Positions 26,003 through 34,537 of a stretch of DNA of 64,000 nucleotides are shown piece after piece. Source of the stretch: Streptomyces venezuelae (GTDB lineage: Bacteria; Actinomycetota; Actinomycetes; Streptomycetales; Streptomycetaceae). The translations under genes were made by a program, and so were the position numbers. A model generated the notes under the pieces. The model did no database searches. It worked only from the letters and a program-made list of their open reading frames with translations, and was not told the DNA's origin. Where the stretch lies: positions 4,633,501 to 4,697,500 of the forward strand of contig NZ_CP029190.1 in NCBI RefSeq assembly GCF_008642295.1. Direction: 5' to 3'. Numbering within the stretch: position 1 is the stretch's first letter; every line of letters begins with the position of its first letter.

Positions 26003-26764
26003 GTGAAGCTGCGCGACCTGGTGTACAGGCTGTACGCACGCCGGGTGGAAGGCCGCCTCGACCATGCCGCGGTGCCCAAGCACATCGGCGTCATCCTGGA
26101 CGGCAACCGGCGCTGGGCCAAGGCGTCCGGCGGTACCACCGAGCAGGGCCATCAGGCCGGAGCCGACAAGATCTCCGAGCTCCTGGGCTGGTGTGACGAA
26201 ACCGACGTGGAAGTCGTCACCCTGTGGATGCTGTCCACCGACAACCTGGACCGGCCGGAGGTCGAGCTCCGCCCCCTGCTGGCGATCATCGAGAACACCG
26301 TACGGAACCTCGCGGCGGACGGACGCCGGCGCGTCCACCACGTCGGCAACCTGGACATCCTGCCCGCGCAGACCCAGGCCGTACTGAAGGAGGCCGAGCA
26401 GGCCACCGCCGACGTCAAGGGGATACTCGTCAACGTCGCCGTGGGCTACGGCGGCCGGCAGGAGATCGCCGACGCGGTCCGCTCGCTGCTGCTCGAGCAC
26501 CACGAGAAGGGCACCTCGATCGAGGAGCTCGCCGAGATCCTGGACATCGACCACATCTCGGAGCACCTCTACACCCGCGGCCAGCCCGACCCGGACCTGG
26601 TGATCCGTACCAGCGGCGAGCAGCGGCTGTCCGGATTCATGCTCTGGCAGAGCGCCCACTCCGAGTACTACTTCTGCGAGGTCTTCTGGCCGGCCTTCCG
26701 CAAGGTCGACTTCCTCCGGGCGCTGCGCGACTACGCCGCCCGGCACCGGCGCTACGGCACCTGA
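26003..26764 (+). CDS. uppS: Isoprenyl transferase (cis-prenyl, UppS family)
   Basis: A 253-residue cis-prenyltransferase that adds isopentenyl units to an allylic diphosphate to make the C50/C55 lipid carrier for wall synthesis. Family motifs are complete: ILDGNRRWAKASG (catalytic Asp near residue 32), TLWMLSTDNLDRP, VAVGYGGRQEIADA and DLVIRTSGEQRLSGFMLWQSAHSEYYF with the diphosphate-binding Arg. The GTG at 26003 follows GGAGGGG. Streptomyces usually carries a second homologue elsewhere, so which one makes the essential C55 carrier is unknown. Confidence 0.93.
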   Translation: MKLRDLVYRLYARRVEGRLDHAAVPKHIGVILDGNRRWAKASGGTTEQGHQAGADKISELLGWCDETDVEVVTLWMLSTDNLDRPEVELRPLLAIIENTVRNLAADGRRRVHHVGNLDILPAQTQAVLKEAEQATADVKGILVNVAVGYGGRQEIADAVRSLLLEHHEKGTSIEELAEILDIDHISEHLYTRGQPDPDLVIRTSGEQRLSGFMLWQSAHSEYYFCEVFWPAFRKVDFLRALRDYAARHRRYGT

Positions 26765-27079
26765 CGGCTCCTCGGAAGCCCCTCCCGTCCCTCGGACCCC
26801 CCTTGCAAGGCCTTCACCTGGGATTCACCGAGCGTCCGTCATATGCCATGGCATGGCTGAGCACGTTCGAGGGAATATCAGTGGCAGGTCGATGCCCGAT
26901 CCACGGGCGTCGAGTCTCAGCGGGCGGCATGGGGCCGTCCGCCCGGGAGGCCCTTTGCACCAGGACGCACGTGCGGTGTGCACGGACGGAGTGGAGGGCC
27001 GGAAATCGGCCCTGGCATGGGAGCCGATGACCGGTCCGGTCTTCATGGCCCGACCTCTTCCGAGGGGGTACGTCCTTCC
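26765..27079. other. Intergenic region before the PhoH gene
   Basis: About 315 bases without a gene I can support. It includes the 12-base palindrome ATGCCATGGCAT (26843-26854) in a locally AT-richer patch. Short frames on both strands are not protein-like. It presumably holds the promoter of the PIN-PhoH gene. Confidence 0.5.
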
Positions 27080-28396
27080 GTGGTGACCAGCACAAAGCGC
27101 CGCCTGCCCGACAGGCGGACCTACGTCCTCGACACCAGCGTCCTGCTGGCAGACCCCAACGCCTTCTCCCGGTTCGACGAGCACGAGGTCGTGCTCCCGA
27201 TCGTGGTGATCACCGAGCTGGAGGCCAAGAGGCACCATCCCGAACTCGGCTACTTCGCCCGGCAGGCCCTCCGCCTGCTGGACGACTTCCGGGTCCGGTA
27301 CGGCCGCCTCGACGCCCCCATCCCGTTGGGCGATCTGGGCGGCAGTCTCCGTGTCGAGCTCAACCACTCCGACCCCGGGGTGCTCCCGGCGGGCTTCCGG
27401 CTCGGGGACAACGATTCGCGGATCCTCGCGGTCGCCCGCAACCTGCAGGCCGAGGGGTACGACGTCACGGTCGTGTCGAAGGATCTCCCGCTGCGCATCA
27501 AGGCCTCGTCGGTGGGCCTGCTCGCCGAGGAGTACCGGGCGGAGCTCGCGATCACCGATGCCGGCTGGACCGGCATGGGCGAGCTCTCGCTCTCCGGGGA
27601 ACAGATCGACCTCCTCTACTCCGAGGAGCGGCTGTACGTTCCGGAGGCCGCCGAACTGCCCGTGCACACCGGTCTGGTCCTGCAGTCCGAGCGCGGCAAG
27701 GCGCTGGGCCGGGTGACCGCCGACGGGAACGTCAAGCTCGTCCGCGGCGACCGGGAGGCCTTCGGACTGCACGGCCGCAGCGCCGAGCAGCGCATCGCGC
27801 TCGACCTTCTGATGGATCCGGAGGTCGGGATCGTCTCCATGGGCGGCCGGGCCGGCACCGGAAAATCGGCGCTGGCGCTGTGCGCGGGCCTGGAGGCCGT
27901 GCTGGAGCGGCGGCAGCACCAGAAGGTGATGGTCTTCCGGCCGCTGTACGCGGTGGGCGGGCAGGAGCTCGGCTATCTGCCCGGGGACCAGGGCGAGAAG
28001 ATGAGCCCCTGGGCGCAGGCGGTCTTCGACACCCTCTCCTCGGTGGCCGGCCGTGAGGTGATCGAGGAGGTGCTGGGCCGCGGCATGCTGGAGGTGCTGC
28101 CGCTGACGCACATCCGCGGGCGCTCGCTGCACGATGCGTTCGTCATCGTCGACGAGGCCCAGTCGCTGGAACGGAATGTCCTGCTGACCGTTCTGTCCCG
28201 GATCGGGGCCAACTCCCGGGTCGTTCTGACCCATGACGTGGCCCAGCGGGACAACCTCAGGGTGGGCCGGTACGACGGAGTGGTCGCCGTGGTCGAGAAG
28301 CTGAAGGGCCATCCGCTCTTCGCGCACGTCACGCTGACCCGTTCGGAGCGCTCGCCCATCGCCGCCCTGGTCACCGAGATGCTCGAATCGATCTGA
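27080..28396 (+). CDS. phoH: PIN-PhoH fusion (PhoH2-like RNase/helicase)
   Basis: A 438-residue protein starting at one of two adjacent GTG codons (27080 or 27083). The N-terminal PIN domain (about 12-140) has the acidic residues of the RNase centre: [22 protein letters not shown] and [15 protein letters not shown]. The C-terminal PhoH ATPase (about 225-438) has Walker [13 protein letters not shown] (near residue 256) and Walker [13 protein letters not shown]. Such PhoH2-type fusions unwind and cut RNA. A transglycosylase-like gene follows after a structured 380-base gap. Confidence 0.93.
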   Translation: MVTSTKRRLPDRRTYVLDTSVLLADPNAFSRFDEHEVVLPIVVITELEAKRHHPELGYFARQALRLLDDFRVRYGRLDAPIPLGDLGGSLRVELNHSDPGVLPAGFRLGDNDSRILAVARNLQAEGYDVTVVSKDLPLRIKASSVGLLAEEYRAELAITDAGWTGMGELSLSGEQIDLLYSEERLYVPEAAELPVHTGLVLQSERGKALGRVTADGNVKLVRGDREAFGLHGRSAEQRIALDLLMDPEVGIVSMGGRAGTGKSALALCAGLEAVLERRQHQKVMVFRPLYAVGGQELGYLPGDQGEKMSPWAQAVFDTLSSVAGREVIEEVLGRGMLEVLPLTHIRGRSLHDAFVIVDEAQSLERNVLLTVLSRIGANSRVVLTHDVAQRDNLRVGRYDGVVAVVEKLKGHPLFAHVTLTRSERSPIAALVTEMLESI

Positions 28397-28454
28397 CCCG
28401 TCTGATCCGGCTGGCCAAACACTCCAAAACACCCCATAGGCGGAAGGGAAGTTA

Positions 28455-28534
28455 ACGCCGCCCGGCAAAGGCCAAGGAGCCTAGCCGGGCGGCGTCCCCT
28501 TGCACAGGTGTTTTCCCAAACCACAGGGGACGCC
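28455..28534 (+). terminator. Overlapping alternative hairpins after phoH
   Basis: Hairpin A pairs ACGCCGCCCGGC (28455-28466) with GCCGGGCGGCGT (28484-28495), a perfect 12-base stem. Hairpin B pairs GGCGTCCCC (28491-28499) with GGGGACGCC (28526-28534). They share 28491-28495, so only one can form at a time. Hairpin A alone is a good terminator for phoH. The competing pair could make termination conditional. Confidence 0.6.
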
Positions 28535-28538
28535 CCAG

Positions 28539-28775
28539 GTGTGAGCTTTCACACGCAACGGAGAATTGCCTTGCGGCGTCGGGGTCCGGCAGAGTCTGTT
28601 CTCCGTCAGGCCCCGCATACGGCACAGCTGTACCCACAATTCAAGAGTCGACCGCCGTATGCCGCCCGCCACGGGCCAGTTGCCTCCAGTGACCGTGCTC
28701 TACCCGGAGGCCAGTGCAAGGGGCGCTCTTGCAACCGCTGCGGTCACGTCGTGGTTGCTGCTGGAAGGACATCGT
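28539..28775 (+). promoter_or_regulatory. Leader with consecutive potential stem-loops before the SLT gene
   Basis: A run of perfect complementary pairs fills the region: GTGTGA/TCACAC (28539-28554); ACGGAGAA/TTCTCCGT (28558-28565 with 28599-28606); GCATACGGC/GCCGTATGC (28615-28623 with 28654-28662); GTGACCG/CGGTCAC (28689-28695 with 28741-28747), which encloses TGCAAG/CTTGCA (28715-28720 with 28728-28733). The ribosome site (GGAAGGA) follows at 28763. It does not show the conserved segments of the c-di-AMP (ydaO) riboswitch that precedes several Streptomyces wall-hydrolase genes. Whether it is one RNA element is unproven. Confidence 0.45.
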
Positions 28776-29465
28776 GTGAGCCGGATCTCGGTCCGGGGAT
28801 TCGCGGTGGCATCTGCCACTGCGGTCACCACCGTCGGAGCTGTCGTGGGCGTTGCCACGGGCGACCCCTCGAACGACCTCGAAACCACCGCATCGGGCAC
28901 CACGCTCCTCGCGGACATTCCGGTGGGCGAGCAGGCGGCAGTCCAGACGGCGTCCCTGACGCAGCAGGCCGACGCCATCGCCCTCTCCGCCGACGCCGAC
29001 GCCAAGAAGTCGGTCGAGGAAGCGGCCCGCCTCCAGGCGGCCAAGGACGCCAAGGAGAAGAAGGCAGCCGCCGAGGCCAAGGCGAAGAAGGAACGCGAGG
29101 AGAAGGACAAGGCGGAGGTCGCCAGCCGGTCCGCCACCCGCGACAGCTCCGACTTCGCCCCCCAGAGCTCCTACACGGTCGCCCAGGTCAAGGCCATCGC
29201 CAAGCAGATGGTCCCGGCCGGCCAGTTCCAGTGCTTCTCCAACATCGTGAACCACGAGTCCACCTGGAACTACCGCGCGCAGAACCCGTCCTCGGGCGCG
29301 TACGGCCTGGTCCAGGCGCTGCCCGGGTCCAAGATGAGCTCGGCCGGAGCCGACTGGCGCACCAACCCCGCCACCCAGATCGAGTGGGGCCTGAACTACA
29401 TGAACAAGCGCTACGGCAGCCCCTGCGGCGCCTGGTCGTTCTGGCAGGCCAACAACTGGTACTAG
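28776..29465 (+). CDS. Secreted lytic transglycosylase-like protein (SLT domain)
   Basis: A 229-residue wall enzyme. The GTG at 28776 has GGAAGGA six bases upstream. A signal segment (about 5-30) is followed by a long charged Ala/Lys/Glu helix (about 65-125, AAKDAKEKKAAAEAKAKKER), probably a coiled coil that spans the wall. The C-terminal goose-lysozyme-like domain has the catalytic Glu in NIVNHESTWNY and the family motif SSGAYGLVQALPGSKM. It ends WQANNWY, as in other actinobacterial SLT proteins. It should cleave peptidoglycan at the cell surface during growth. Confidence 0.9.
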   Translation: MSRISVRGFAVASATAVTTVGAVVGVATGDPSNDLETTASGTTLLADIPVGEQAAVQTASLTQQADAIALSADADAKKSVEEAARLQAAKDAKEKKAAAEAKAKKEREEKDKAEVASRSATRDSSDFAPQSSYTVAQVKAIAKQMVPAGQFQCFSNIVNHESTWNYRAQNPSSGAYGLVQALPGSKMSSAGADWRTNPATQIEWGLNYMNKRYGSPCGAWSFWQANNWY

Positions 29466-29500
29466 CGGACCGCGGCACCGCCGCCCCCCGCTCAACCACG

Positions 29501-29537
29501 AGGAGCCCCGCACCGTCCTACGGTGCGGGGCTCCTCG
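29501..29537 (+). terminator. Strong hairpin after the SLT gene
   Basis: Perfect 17-base stem (29501-29517 with 29521-29537) around a 3-base loop, 35 bases after the stop. No T-run. Confidence 0.85.
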
Positions 29538-29619
29538 CGTGTACCGTCGACGGGGCGCTGCACGGTTCGCGCGGGTGGTGGGGGTCCCCCCGACGGAGTC
29601 AGGGGGAGAGAGGAACGAG

Positions 29620-31068
29620 ATGGCGAAGAGAGCAGGCTGGCTGGGCCGGCTCGGCAACAAGCTGAACCGGATGGAGGCCCGTCTGAACCAACGGCGTGCC
29701 GAAGTCGAGGCCGAGTCCATGGGCGAGCCGGCCCCGGCCGCCACCGGTCAGGCCGCCGGACCGGCACCGGAGGCGGCACCGACCGCTGCCGCGGCGCCGG
29801 CACCGGTCCCCGCACCGGCATTGGCGCCGGTGGCGCCGGTGCCCGCAGCCGCCGGAGTCGCCCCGACCGTCATCGCAGCGGCTCCCGAGGCCCACCCCGG
29901 CCAGGTCCCCGCCCGCCCCGAACCGGCCGCCATGGTCCCCTGGGGCATAAGGGTGGCCGCCGAGGCGAGCTGGCGGCTGCTGCTGCTCGCCGGCATGCTC
30001 TGGGTGCTGATGAAGGTGATCAGCGAGGTGCGGCTGGTGGTCCTGGCCTTCGCCGCCGCCCTGCTCATCACCGCCATGCTCCAGCCCTTCGTGGTCCGGC
30101 TGCGCCGGGCCGGCCTGCCGCGCGGCCTGGCCACCGCGGTCACCGCGGTCCTCGGCTTCGTGATCATCGGTCTGGTCGGCTGGTTCGTGGTCTGGCAGGT
30201 CATGGAGAACCTGGACGACCTCTCCGACCGGGTCAAGGACGGCATCAACGAGCTCAAGCTGTGGGCCCTGGACAGCCCGTTCCACGTCACCGAGAAGCAG
30301 ATCAACGACATCGCGAAGAACCTCACCGAGACGATCGGCTCCAATACGGACCAGATCACCTCCGCCGGTCTGCAGGGCGTCACGGTGATGGTCGAGGTGC
30401 TGACGGGCATCCTGCTCGCCATGTTCTCCACCCTCTTCCTGCTGTACGACGGGAAGCGGATCTGGCAGTGGGTGCTGGGCCTGGTCCCGGCGGTCGCCCG
30501 CCCCGGGGTCGCGGGCGCCGGCCCGCGCGCCTGGCGCACCCTGACCGCGTATGTGCGGGGGACGGTGATCGTCGCCCTGATCGACGCCATCTTCATCGGC
30601 CTCGGCATCTACTTCCTGGACGTGCCGATGGCGGTGCCGCTGGCCGTGTTCATCTTCCTGTTCGCCTTCATCCCGCTGGTCGGTGCCGTCATCTCCGGCG
30701 CGCTCGCCGTGGTGGTGGCCCTGGTGACCCAGGGGGTGTTCACAGCGCTGATGGTGCTCATCGTCGTCCTCGCCGTGCAGCAGATCGAGGGGCATGTGCT
30801 GCAACCGTTCATCCTGGGCCGGGCGGTGCGGGTCCATCCGCTCGCCGTGGTGCTCTCGGTGGCGGCCGGCGGAATGATCGCCGGCATCGGCGGCGCGGTG
30901 GTCGCCGTGCCGCTGGTCGCCGTGACCAACACGGTCGTCGGATACCTGAGGGTGCACTCCCACGAGCGCGAGATGCGCGTCGGTCCGGCACCGCACGGAG
31001 CCACGGCCTACGCCGTGGCCGCCGCCACCGACCAGGGGGAGAGCAGGCCGGGTGATCAGCGAACCTGA
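29620..31068 (+). CDS. AI-2E family (PerM-type) membrane transporter
   Basis: A 482-residue permease of the AI-2 exporter/Na-H antiporter superfamily. The ATG at 29620 has AGAGGA seven bases upstream. Residues 1-35 are basic, and about 40-125 are a Pro/Ala-rich low-complexity stretch. About eight membrane helices follow, with the central soluble insert (VMENLDDLSDRVKDGINELKLW to about 265). The conserved C-terminal segments FIPLVGAVISG and QQIEGHVLQPFILGRAVRVHPL are typical. It overlaps the next gene by 17 bases, so it is coupled to the three paralogues downstream. The substrate is unknown. Confidence 0.88.
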   Translation: MAKRAGWLGRLGNKLNRMEARLNQRRAEVEAESMGEPAPAATGQAAGPAPEAAPTAAAAPAPVPAPALAPVAPVPAAAGVAPTVIAAAPEAHPGQVPARPEPAAMVPWGIRVAAEASWRLLLLAGMLWVLMKVISEVRLVVLAFAAALLITAMLQPFVVRLRRAGLPRGLATAVTAVLGFVIIGLVGWFVVWQVMENLDDLSDRVKDGINELKLWALDSPFHVTEKQINDIAKNLTETIGSNTDQITSAGLQGVTVMVEVLTGILLAMFSTLFLLYDGKRIWQWVLGLVPAVARPGVAGAGPRAWRTLTAYVRGTVIVALIDAIFIGLGIYFLDVPMAVPLAVFIFLFAFIPLVGAVISGALAVVVALVTQGVFTALMVLIVVLAVQQIEGHVLQPFILGRAVRVHPLAVVLSVAAGGMIAGIGGAVVAVPLVAVTNTVVGYLRVHSHEREMRVGPAPHGATAYAVAAATDQGESRPGDQRT

Positions 31069-31792
31069 GCTGGAGGGCAGTTCGGAGTTCCCGGAGCATC
31101 CGGCGGATGCCCCGGACACCATGGCGGCGGGGGAACAGCGCCGGAGCCGCCCGGTCTGGCAACCGGTCCTCGCCGGGGCGCTGGCCGCCTCCGTGCTGTG
31201 GGCGGGCGGGCTGCTCCTCGTACCGGACCGCGACCGGCGGCCACCGATCCGGTACGAGAACCCGGCCGCGCTGTGCGAGAAGGTCCGGGCCGAGGCCCTG
31301 ACCCGGCTGGTGGGCAACCTGCGCCCGCAGGCGCGCGAGGACGAACGGCTGCACGAGACCGTGGACGTGGCCTGGTGTGCGCTGGGTACGCTGCCGACGC
31401 CGGAACAGGAAGCGGGCGGACAGCCGTACCTCTCCTACGAGGTGACGTTCACGCTGGAACTGCACAAGAAGGCCGATCCGGCGGTGGAGTTCGACGCGGG
31501 ACTGGAGGCCGAGCCCTTCGAGCCGGGGGGCGGGGCGGCGGAAGTGGCGGGCCTCGGTGAGCGGGCCCTGATGTACGGGTCCGGGCCCGGCGGCGGTCCC
31601 CGGCTGAAGGTCCTGGACGGCGGTGCCGTGTTCACCCTGGAGACGGACTGGTACGTGTCCGGAAACGACTGGGACGATGGTGCGAAGCTGCCGCCGGATC
31701 CGGAGGAACAGGCCGTCCAGGCGGCGATGATCAACGACATGCGCGCGGCTGTCGCGGCGCTCCGTACCGGGCCCAGGGGGGACGGGACATGA
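31052..31792 (+). CDS. Membrane-anchored protein of unknown function, paralogue 1 of 3
   Basis: A 246-residue protein starting at GTG 31052 inside the end of the AI-2E gene. Layout: cytoplasmic N-terminus MISEPELEGS (about 1-35), one membrane helix (LAGALAASVLWAGGLLLV), then an outer domain. Shared with its two neighbours are an LC motif (AALCEKVRAEALTRLVG), a second Cys about 35-40 residues on (VDVAWCALG), the strand ELHKKADPAVEFD, GLGERALM, LDGGAVFTL and an acidic C-terminal helix (QAAMINDMRAAVAAL). The two Cys probably form a disulfide. Function unknown. Confidence 0.82.
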   Translation: MISEPELEGSSEFPEHPADAPDTMAAGEQRRSRPVWQPVLAGALAASVLWAGGLLLVPDRDRRPPIRYENPAALCEKVRAEALTRLVGNLRPQAREDERLHETVDVAWCALGTLPTPEQEAGGQPYLSYEVTFTLELHKKADPAVEFDAGLEAEPFEPGGGAAEVAGLGERALMYGSGPGGGPRLKVLDGGAVFTLETDWYVSGNDWDDGAKLPPDPEEQAVQAAMINDMRAAVAALRTGPRGDGT

Positions 31793-32493
31793 TCAGCGAG
31801 CCTGAACTCGACGGCGGGTGGGAGGACCCCCGCCCGCCAGACCAGCCGTCCGACGGGCCCGGCCCGGGGCCCGGGGCGGCCCGGCCGCCGGCCCGGCCCT
31901 GGCGGTGGGCGCTGGGCGGCGTCCTGGCGAGCTCGGTGCTGTGGGCGGGCGGGCTGTACGCGGTCGTCACGGACCGGCAGGCCGCGCCCGAGATGGCGTA
32001 CCGGCTCCCGGAGAACCTGTGCCAGACGTTCCAGGCACAGGCCCTGACCCGGATCGCGGGACCGCTGCACCGGAGCACTCCCGAACACCGCGAGGCCACG
32101 CACCCGGTGCTGGACCAGGCCGTCTGCATGCTGTCGGACCGGGCCCGGGAGAGGGCCGGCCTGAGCTACTTCGTGACCGCGCAGGTCGCCCTCCACAAGA
32201 AGACCGACCCCGCGGCCGAGTTCGAGGTCGAGCCGCTGCTGTACGAGGACTCCCCGGAGCCGTCGCGGGTGCCGGACCTGGGCGAGCAGGCGCTGATGCT
32301 GGTCTCGGACGCCGGTGACGTGGTGCAGCTGAAGGTGCGGGACGGCGGGGCGGTGGTCCGGCTGGCGGTCTCGGCCACCGACTTCGGTGACCGGCCACCT
32401 GACGGAGAACCCGAACGGATGGACGCAACGGCCGTACAGGCGGCTTTGATCGAGGACATGCGCGCGCTGCTGGCGGCGCTGAGGAAGCACTGA
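31789..32493 (+). CDS. Membrane-anchored protein of unknown function, paralogue 2 of 3
   Basis: A 234-residue protein whose ATG overlaps the preceding stop (ATGA). It repeats the whole layout of its neighbour: MISEPELDGGW, a Pro/Gly-rich cytoplasmic part, helix VLASSVLWAGGLYAVV, LCQTFQAQALTRIAG, VLDQAVCML, ALHKKTDPAAEFEVE, DLGEQALML, RDGGAVVRLAV and ALIEDMRALLAAL. The outer domain ends without any further anchor. It is likely a partner or duplicate of paralogue 1. Confidence 0.82.
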   Translation: MISEPELDGGWEDPRPPDQPSDGPGPGPGAARPPARPWRWALGGVLASSVLWAGGLYAVVTDRQAAPEMAYRLPENLCQTFQAQALTRIAGPLHRSTPEHREATHPVLDQAVCMLSDRARERAGLSYFVTAQVALHKKTDPAAEFEVEPLLYEDSPEPSRVPDLGEQALMLVSDAGDVVQLKVRDGGAVVRLAVSATDFGDRPPDGEPERMDATAVQAALIEDMRALLAALRKH

Positions 32494-32516
32494 GGCAGTG
32501 AAAACAGGGGGCGGAC

Positions 32517-33233
32517 GTGATCACGGATCCGGAGCTGGACGCGGCATGGGAGCAGGAGCGGGCACCGGAGGCACCGGACGTGGTGGAGCCCGCGGCTCCG
32601 CGTGAGCGGCGTCGGTATCCCGGTTGGCTCTGGGCCCTGGGCGGGGTGCTGGCCGCCTCGACGGTGTGGGCGGGCGGGCTGTACGCGTACGGGGACGAAC
32701 TGGCGGCGCCGGACGTGGCGTACGAGGCGCCGGAGAAGCTGTGCGACAGGTTCAAGGCGTCCGCGCTGACCGCGGCCGTGCCCGGACTGCAGACGGGGCA
32801 GGCCGCGCGGGAGAGCAATGCGGCGCTGGACTGGGCGGTGTGCGTACTTGCCGTCCGCGGCGTGGAGACCGGGGCCGGTGACCGGATCCGCTACCACGGC
32901 GCCGCCGAGATCGAGGTGCACAGGAAGGTCGATCCCGGGGTCGAGTTCGGCCTGGGCGGCCCCGGCTGGAGGTTCGCCGGCTGGGAAGCGGCGACCGTAT
33001 CCGGCCTGGGCGAGCGCGCGGTCATGTACACCGACCAGGCCGGGCGTATGCCTGCTCTGCAGGTGGTGGACGGCGGCGCCGTCCTGACCCTGTGGTTGAG
33101 CGGCGCCGATCGCGTCGACAAGAACGGGGTCCCGACGGGCGAGGTCGTCACCGACACCCTCGACTACGAGGCGGTCAAGTACGCCCTGATCGAGGACATG
33201 CGGAAACTGATGGCCGCCGCCCGCAAGGACTGA
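32517..33233 (+). CDS. Membrane-anchored protein of unknown function, paralogue 3 of 3
   Basis: A 238-residue protein. The GTG at 32517 has AGGGGG close upstream, 23 bases after the previous stop. It has MITDPELDAAW, helix VLAASTVWAGGLYAYG, LCDRFKASALTAAVPG, ALDWAVCVLAV, EVHRKVDPGVEFGLG, GLGERAVMY, VDGGAVLTLWL and ALIEDMRKLMAAARKD. It is the most diverged of the three in the middle of the outer domain. A clean hairpin terminator follows, so it ends the transcription unit that begins with the AI-2E permease. Confidence 0.82.
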   Translation: MITDPELDAAWEQERAPEAPDVVEPAAPRERRRYPGWLWALGGVLAASTVWAGGLYAYGDELAAPDVAYEAPEKLCDRFKASALTAAVPGLQTGQAARESNAALDWAVCVLAVRGVETGAGDRIRYHGAAEIEVHRKVDPGVEFGLGGPGWRFAGWEAATVSGLGERAVMYTDQAGRMPALQVVDGGAVLTLWLSGADRVDKNGVPTGEVVTDTLDYEAVKYALIEDMRKLMAAARKD

Positions 33234-33254
33234 ACGCGAAGGACCGAACGCGAA

Positions 33255-33280
33255 GGGGCCCCGCCGGATGGCGGGGCCCC
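33255..33280. terminator. Bidirectional hairpin between paralogue 3 and ahpD
   Basis: Perfect 11-base stem GGGGCCCCGCC (33255-33265) with GGCGGGGCCCC (33270-33280) and a GGAT loop, between convergent genes. Confidence 0.8.
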
Positions 33281-33307
33281 TGGTGCGCGTGGGCGCGGAC
33301 TGGCGGA

Positions 33308-33844
33308 CTACTCGGCGGCGAGGGCCGCCTCCGCGTCCAGGGTGACCGCGACGGCCTGGATCACCGAGGCGATCTTGAAGGCCTCCTGGATGGTGTCCCG
33401 GTCCACACCGGCCTTGCGGAGCACCTGCTCGTGCGAGTCCAGGCACTGGCCGCAGCCGTTGATCGCGGAGACCGCGAGCGACCACAGCTCGAAGTCGACC
33501 TTCTCCACACCCGGGTTGCCGATGACGTTCATCCGCAGCCCGGCCCGCAGGGTGCCGTACTCCGGGTCGGAGAGCAGGTGGCGGGTGCGGTAGAAGACGT
33601 TGTTCATCGCCATGACCGCGGCGGCGGACTTGGCGGCGGTGTACGCCTCCGGCGACAGGTTCGCCTTCGCCTCCGGCTCCAGCTCACGCAGGACGATCGG
33701 CGAGCGGGCGGCGATCGCGCAGGACAGCACGGTGCCCCAGAGCTGCTGCTGCGGCAGGTCGCTGTTGCCGATGACCGAACCGAGGTTCAGCTTCAGGTCC
33801 TTGGCGAAGTCCGGTATGGCGGACTTGAGGGCGTCGAGGGACAT
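33308..33844 (-). CDS. ahpD: Alkyl hydroperoxide reductase AhpD
   Basis: A 178-residue alkylhydroperoxidase that serves as reductant for AhpC. The active site reads [14 protein letters not shown]: the catalytic CxxC pair followed by the proton-relay His, as in mycobacterial AhpD. The mostly helical composition and length match the family. It starts 3 bases after the ahpC stop and is read with it as a two-gene operon, opposite oxyR. Confidence 0.96.
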   Translation of the reverse strand: MSLDALKSAIPDFAKDLKLNLGSVIGNSDLPQQQLWGTVLSCAIAARSPIVLRELEPEAKANLSPEAYTAAKSAAAVMAMNNVFYRTRHLLSDPEYGTLRAGLRMNVIGNPGVEKVDFELWSLAVSAINGCGQCLDSHEQVLRKAGVDRDTIQEAFKIASVIQAVAVTLDAEAALAAE

Positions 33845-33847
33845 GCG

Positions 33848-34402
33848 TCACTCACCGGCCAGCAGCGCGCCGGCGTCGAGGGTGTCCTCGCCCTTGGTCC
33901 AGTTGCAGGGGCACAGCTCGTCGGTCTGCAGGGCGTCGAGGACCCGCAGGACCTCCTTGGGGTTACGGCCCACGGAACCGGCGGTCACCATCGAGAACTG
34001 GATCTCGTTGTTCTGGTCGACGATGAAGACGGCGCGCTGCGCGAAGCCGTCCTCGCCCTGCACGCCACAGGCCTGCATGAGCTCGTGCTTGGAGTCGGCC
34101 AGCATCGGGAAGGGCAGGTCGCGCAGGTCGGCGTGGTCCTTGCGCCAGGCGTGGTGGACGAACTCGGAGTCGCCGGAGACGCCGAGGATCTGCGCGTCAC
34201 GGTCGAGGAACTCGTCGTTCAGCTTGCCGAAGGCGGCGATCTCGGTCGGGCAGACGAAGGTGAAGTCCTTCGGCCAGAAGAACACCACGCGCCACTGACC
34301 CTCGTGGGTCTTGTGGTCGATCTGCGCGAACTCCTTGCCGGCCTCCAGCGAGACGCAGGCCGTCAGATCGTAGGTGGGGAACTTGTCACCGACAGTGAGC
34401 AC
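33848..34402 (-). CDS. ahpC: Peroxiredoxin AhpC
   Basis: A 184-residue 2-Cys peroxiredoxin that reduces hydrogen and organic peroxides. The peroxidatic Cys is in FTFVCPTEIAAFG (about residue 49), and the resolving Cys is near the C-terminus in TDELCPCNWTKG. A conserved Arg follows (NPKEVLRVLDALQ). It is the first gene of the ahpCD operon, divergent from oxyR across 135 bases, an arrangement known in Streptomyces where OxyR induces ahpCD under peroxide stress. Confidence 0.97.
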   Translation of the reverse strand: MLTVGDKFPTYDLTACVSLEAGKEFAQIDHKTHEGQWRVVFFWPKDFTFVCPTEIAAFGKLNDEFLDRDAQILGVSGDSEFVHHAWRKDHADLRDLPFPMLADSKHELMQACGVQGEDGFAQRAVFIVDQNNEIQFSMVTAGSVGRNPKEVLRVLDALQTDELCPCNWTKGEDTLDAGALLAGE

Positions 34403-34537
34403 GTGCTCTCCTTGCGGAATGGAAAACTACCCTTTTGGGGGTTTTCCTAGGGGGTTGGACTGATCTCACATGCTGGCACAGCTGCATTGATTACAGAAAT
34501 AGCTACTCTTGTCCCGGTCGATCGGAGGTACCTATCA
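34403..34537. promoter_or_regulatory. ahpC-oxyR divergent promoter region
   Basis: 135 bases, clearly AT-richer than the genes. Just before ahpC an imperfect inverted repeat GGAAAACTACCC ... GGGGTTTTCC (34421-34448) lies in the leader. The stretch ATTGATTACAGAAATAGCTA (34486-34505) is a candidate OxyR-binding patch, as OxyR sites are AT-rich with ATAG elements. The exact site is inferred, not demonstrated. Confidence 0.6.

Noticed and set aside
28539..28554. Crp-type binding site GTGTGAGCTTTCACAC
   Set aside because: The half-sites are separated by four bases, not the six of the classical TGTGA-N6-TCACA, and the same bases form a small hairpin. Evidence is too weak.
28539..28775. c-di-AMP (ydaO) riboswitch before the transglycosylase gene
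   Set aside because: The conserved GGGGAACC-like and GGGGUGAAUC-like segments of that riboswitch are not found; only generic stem-loops are seen.
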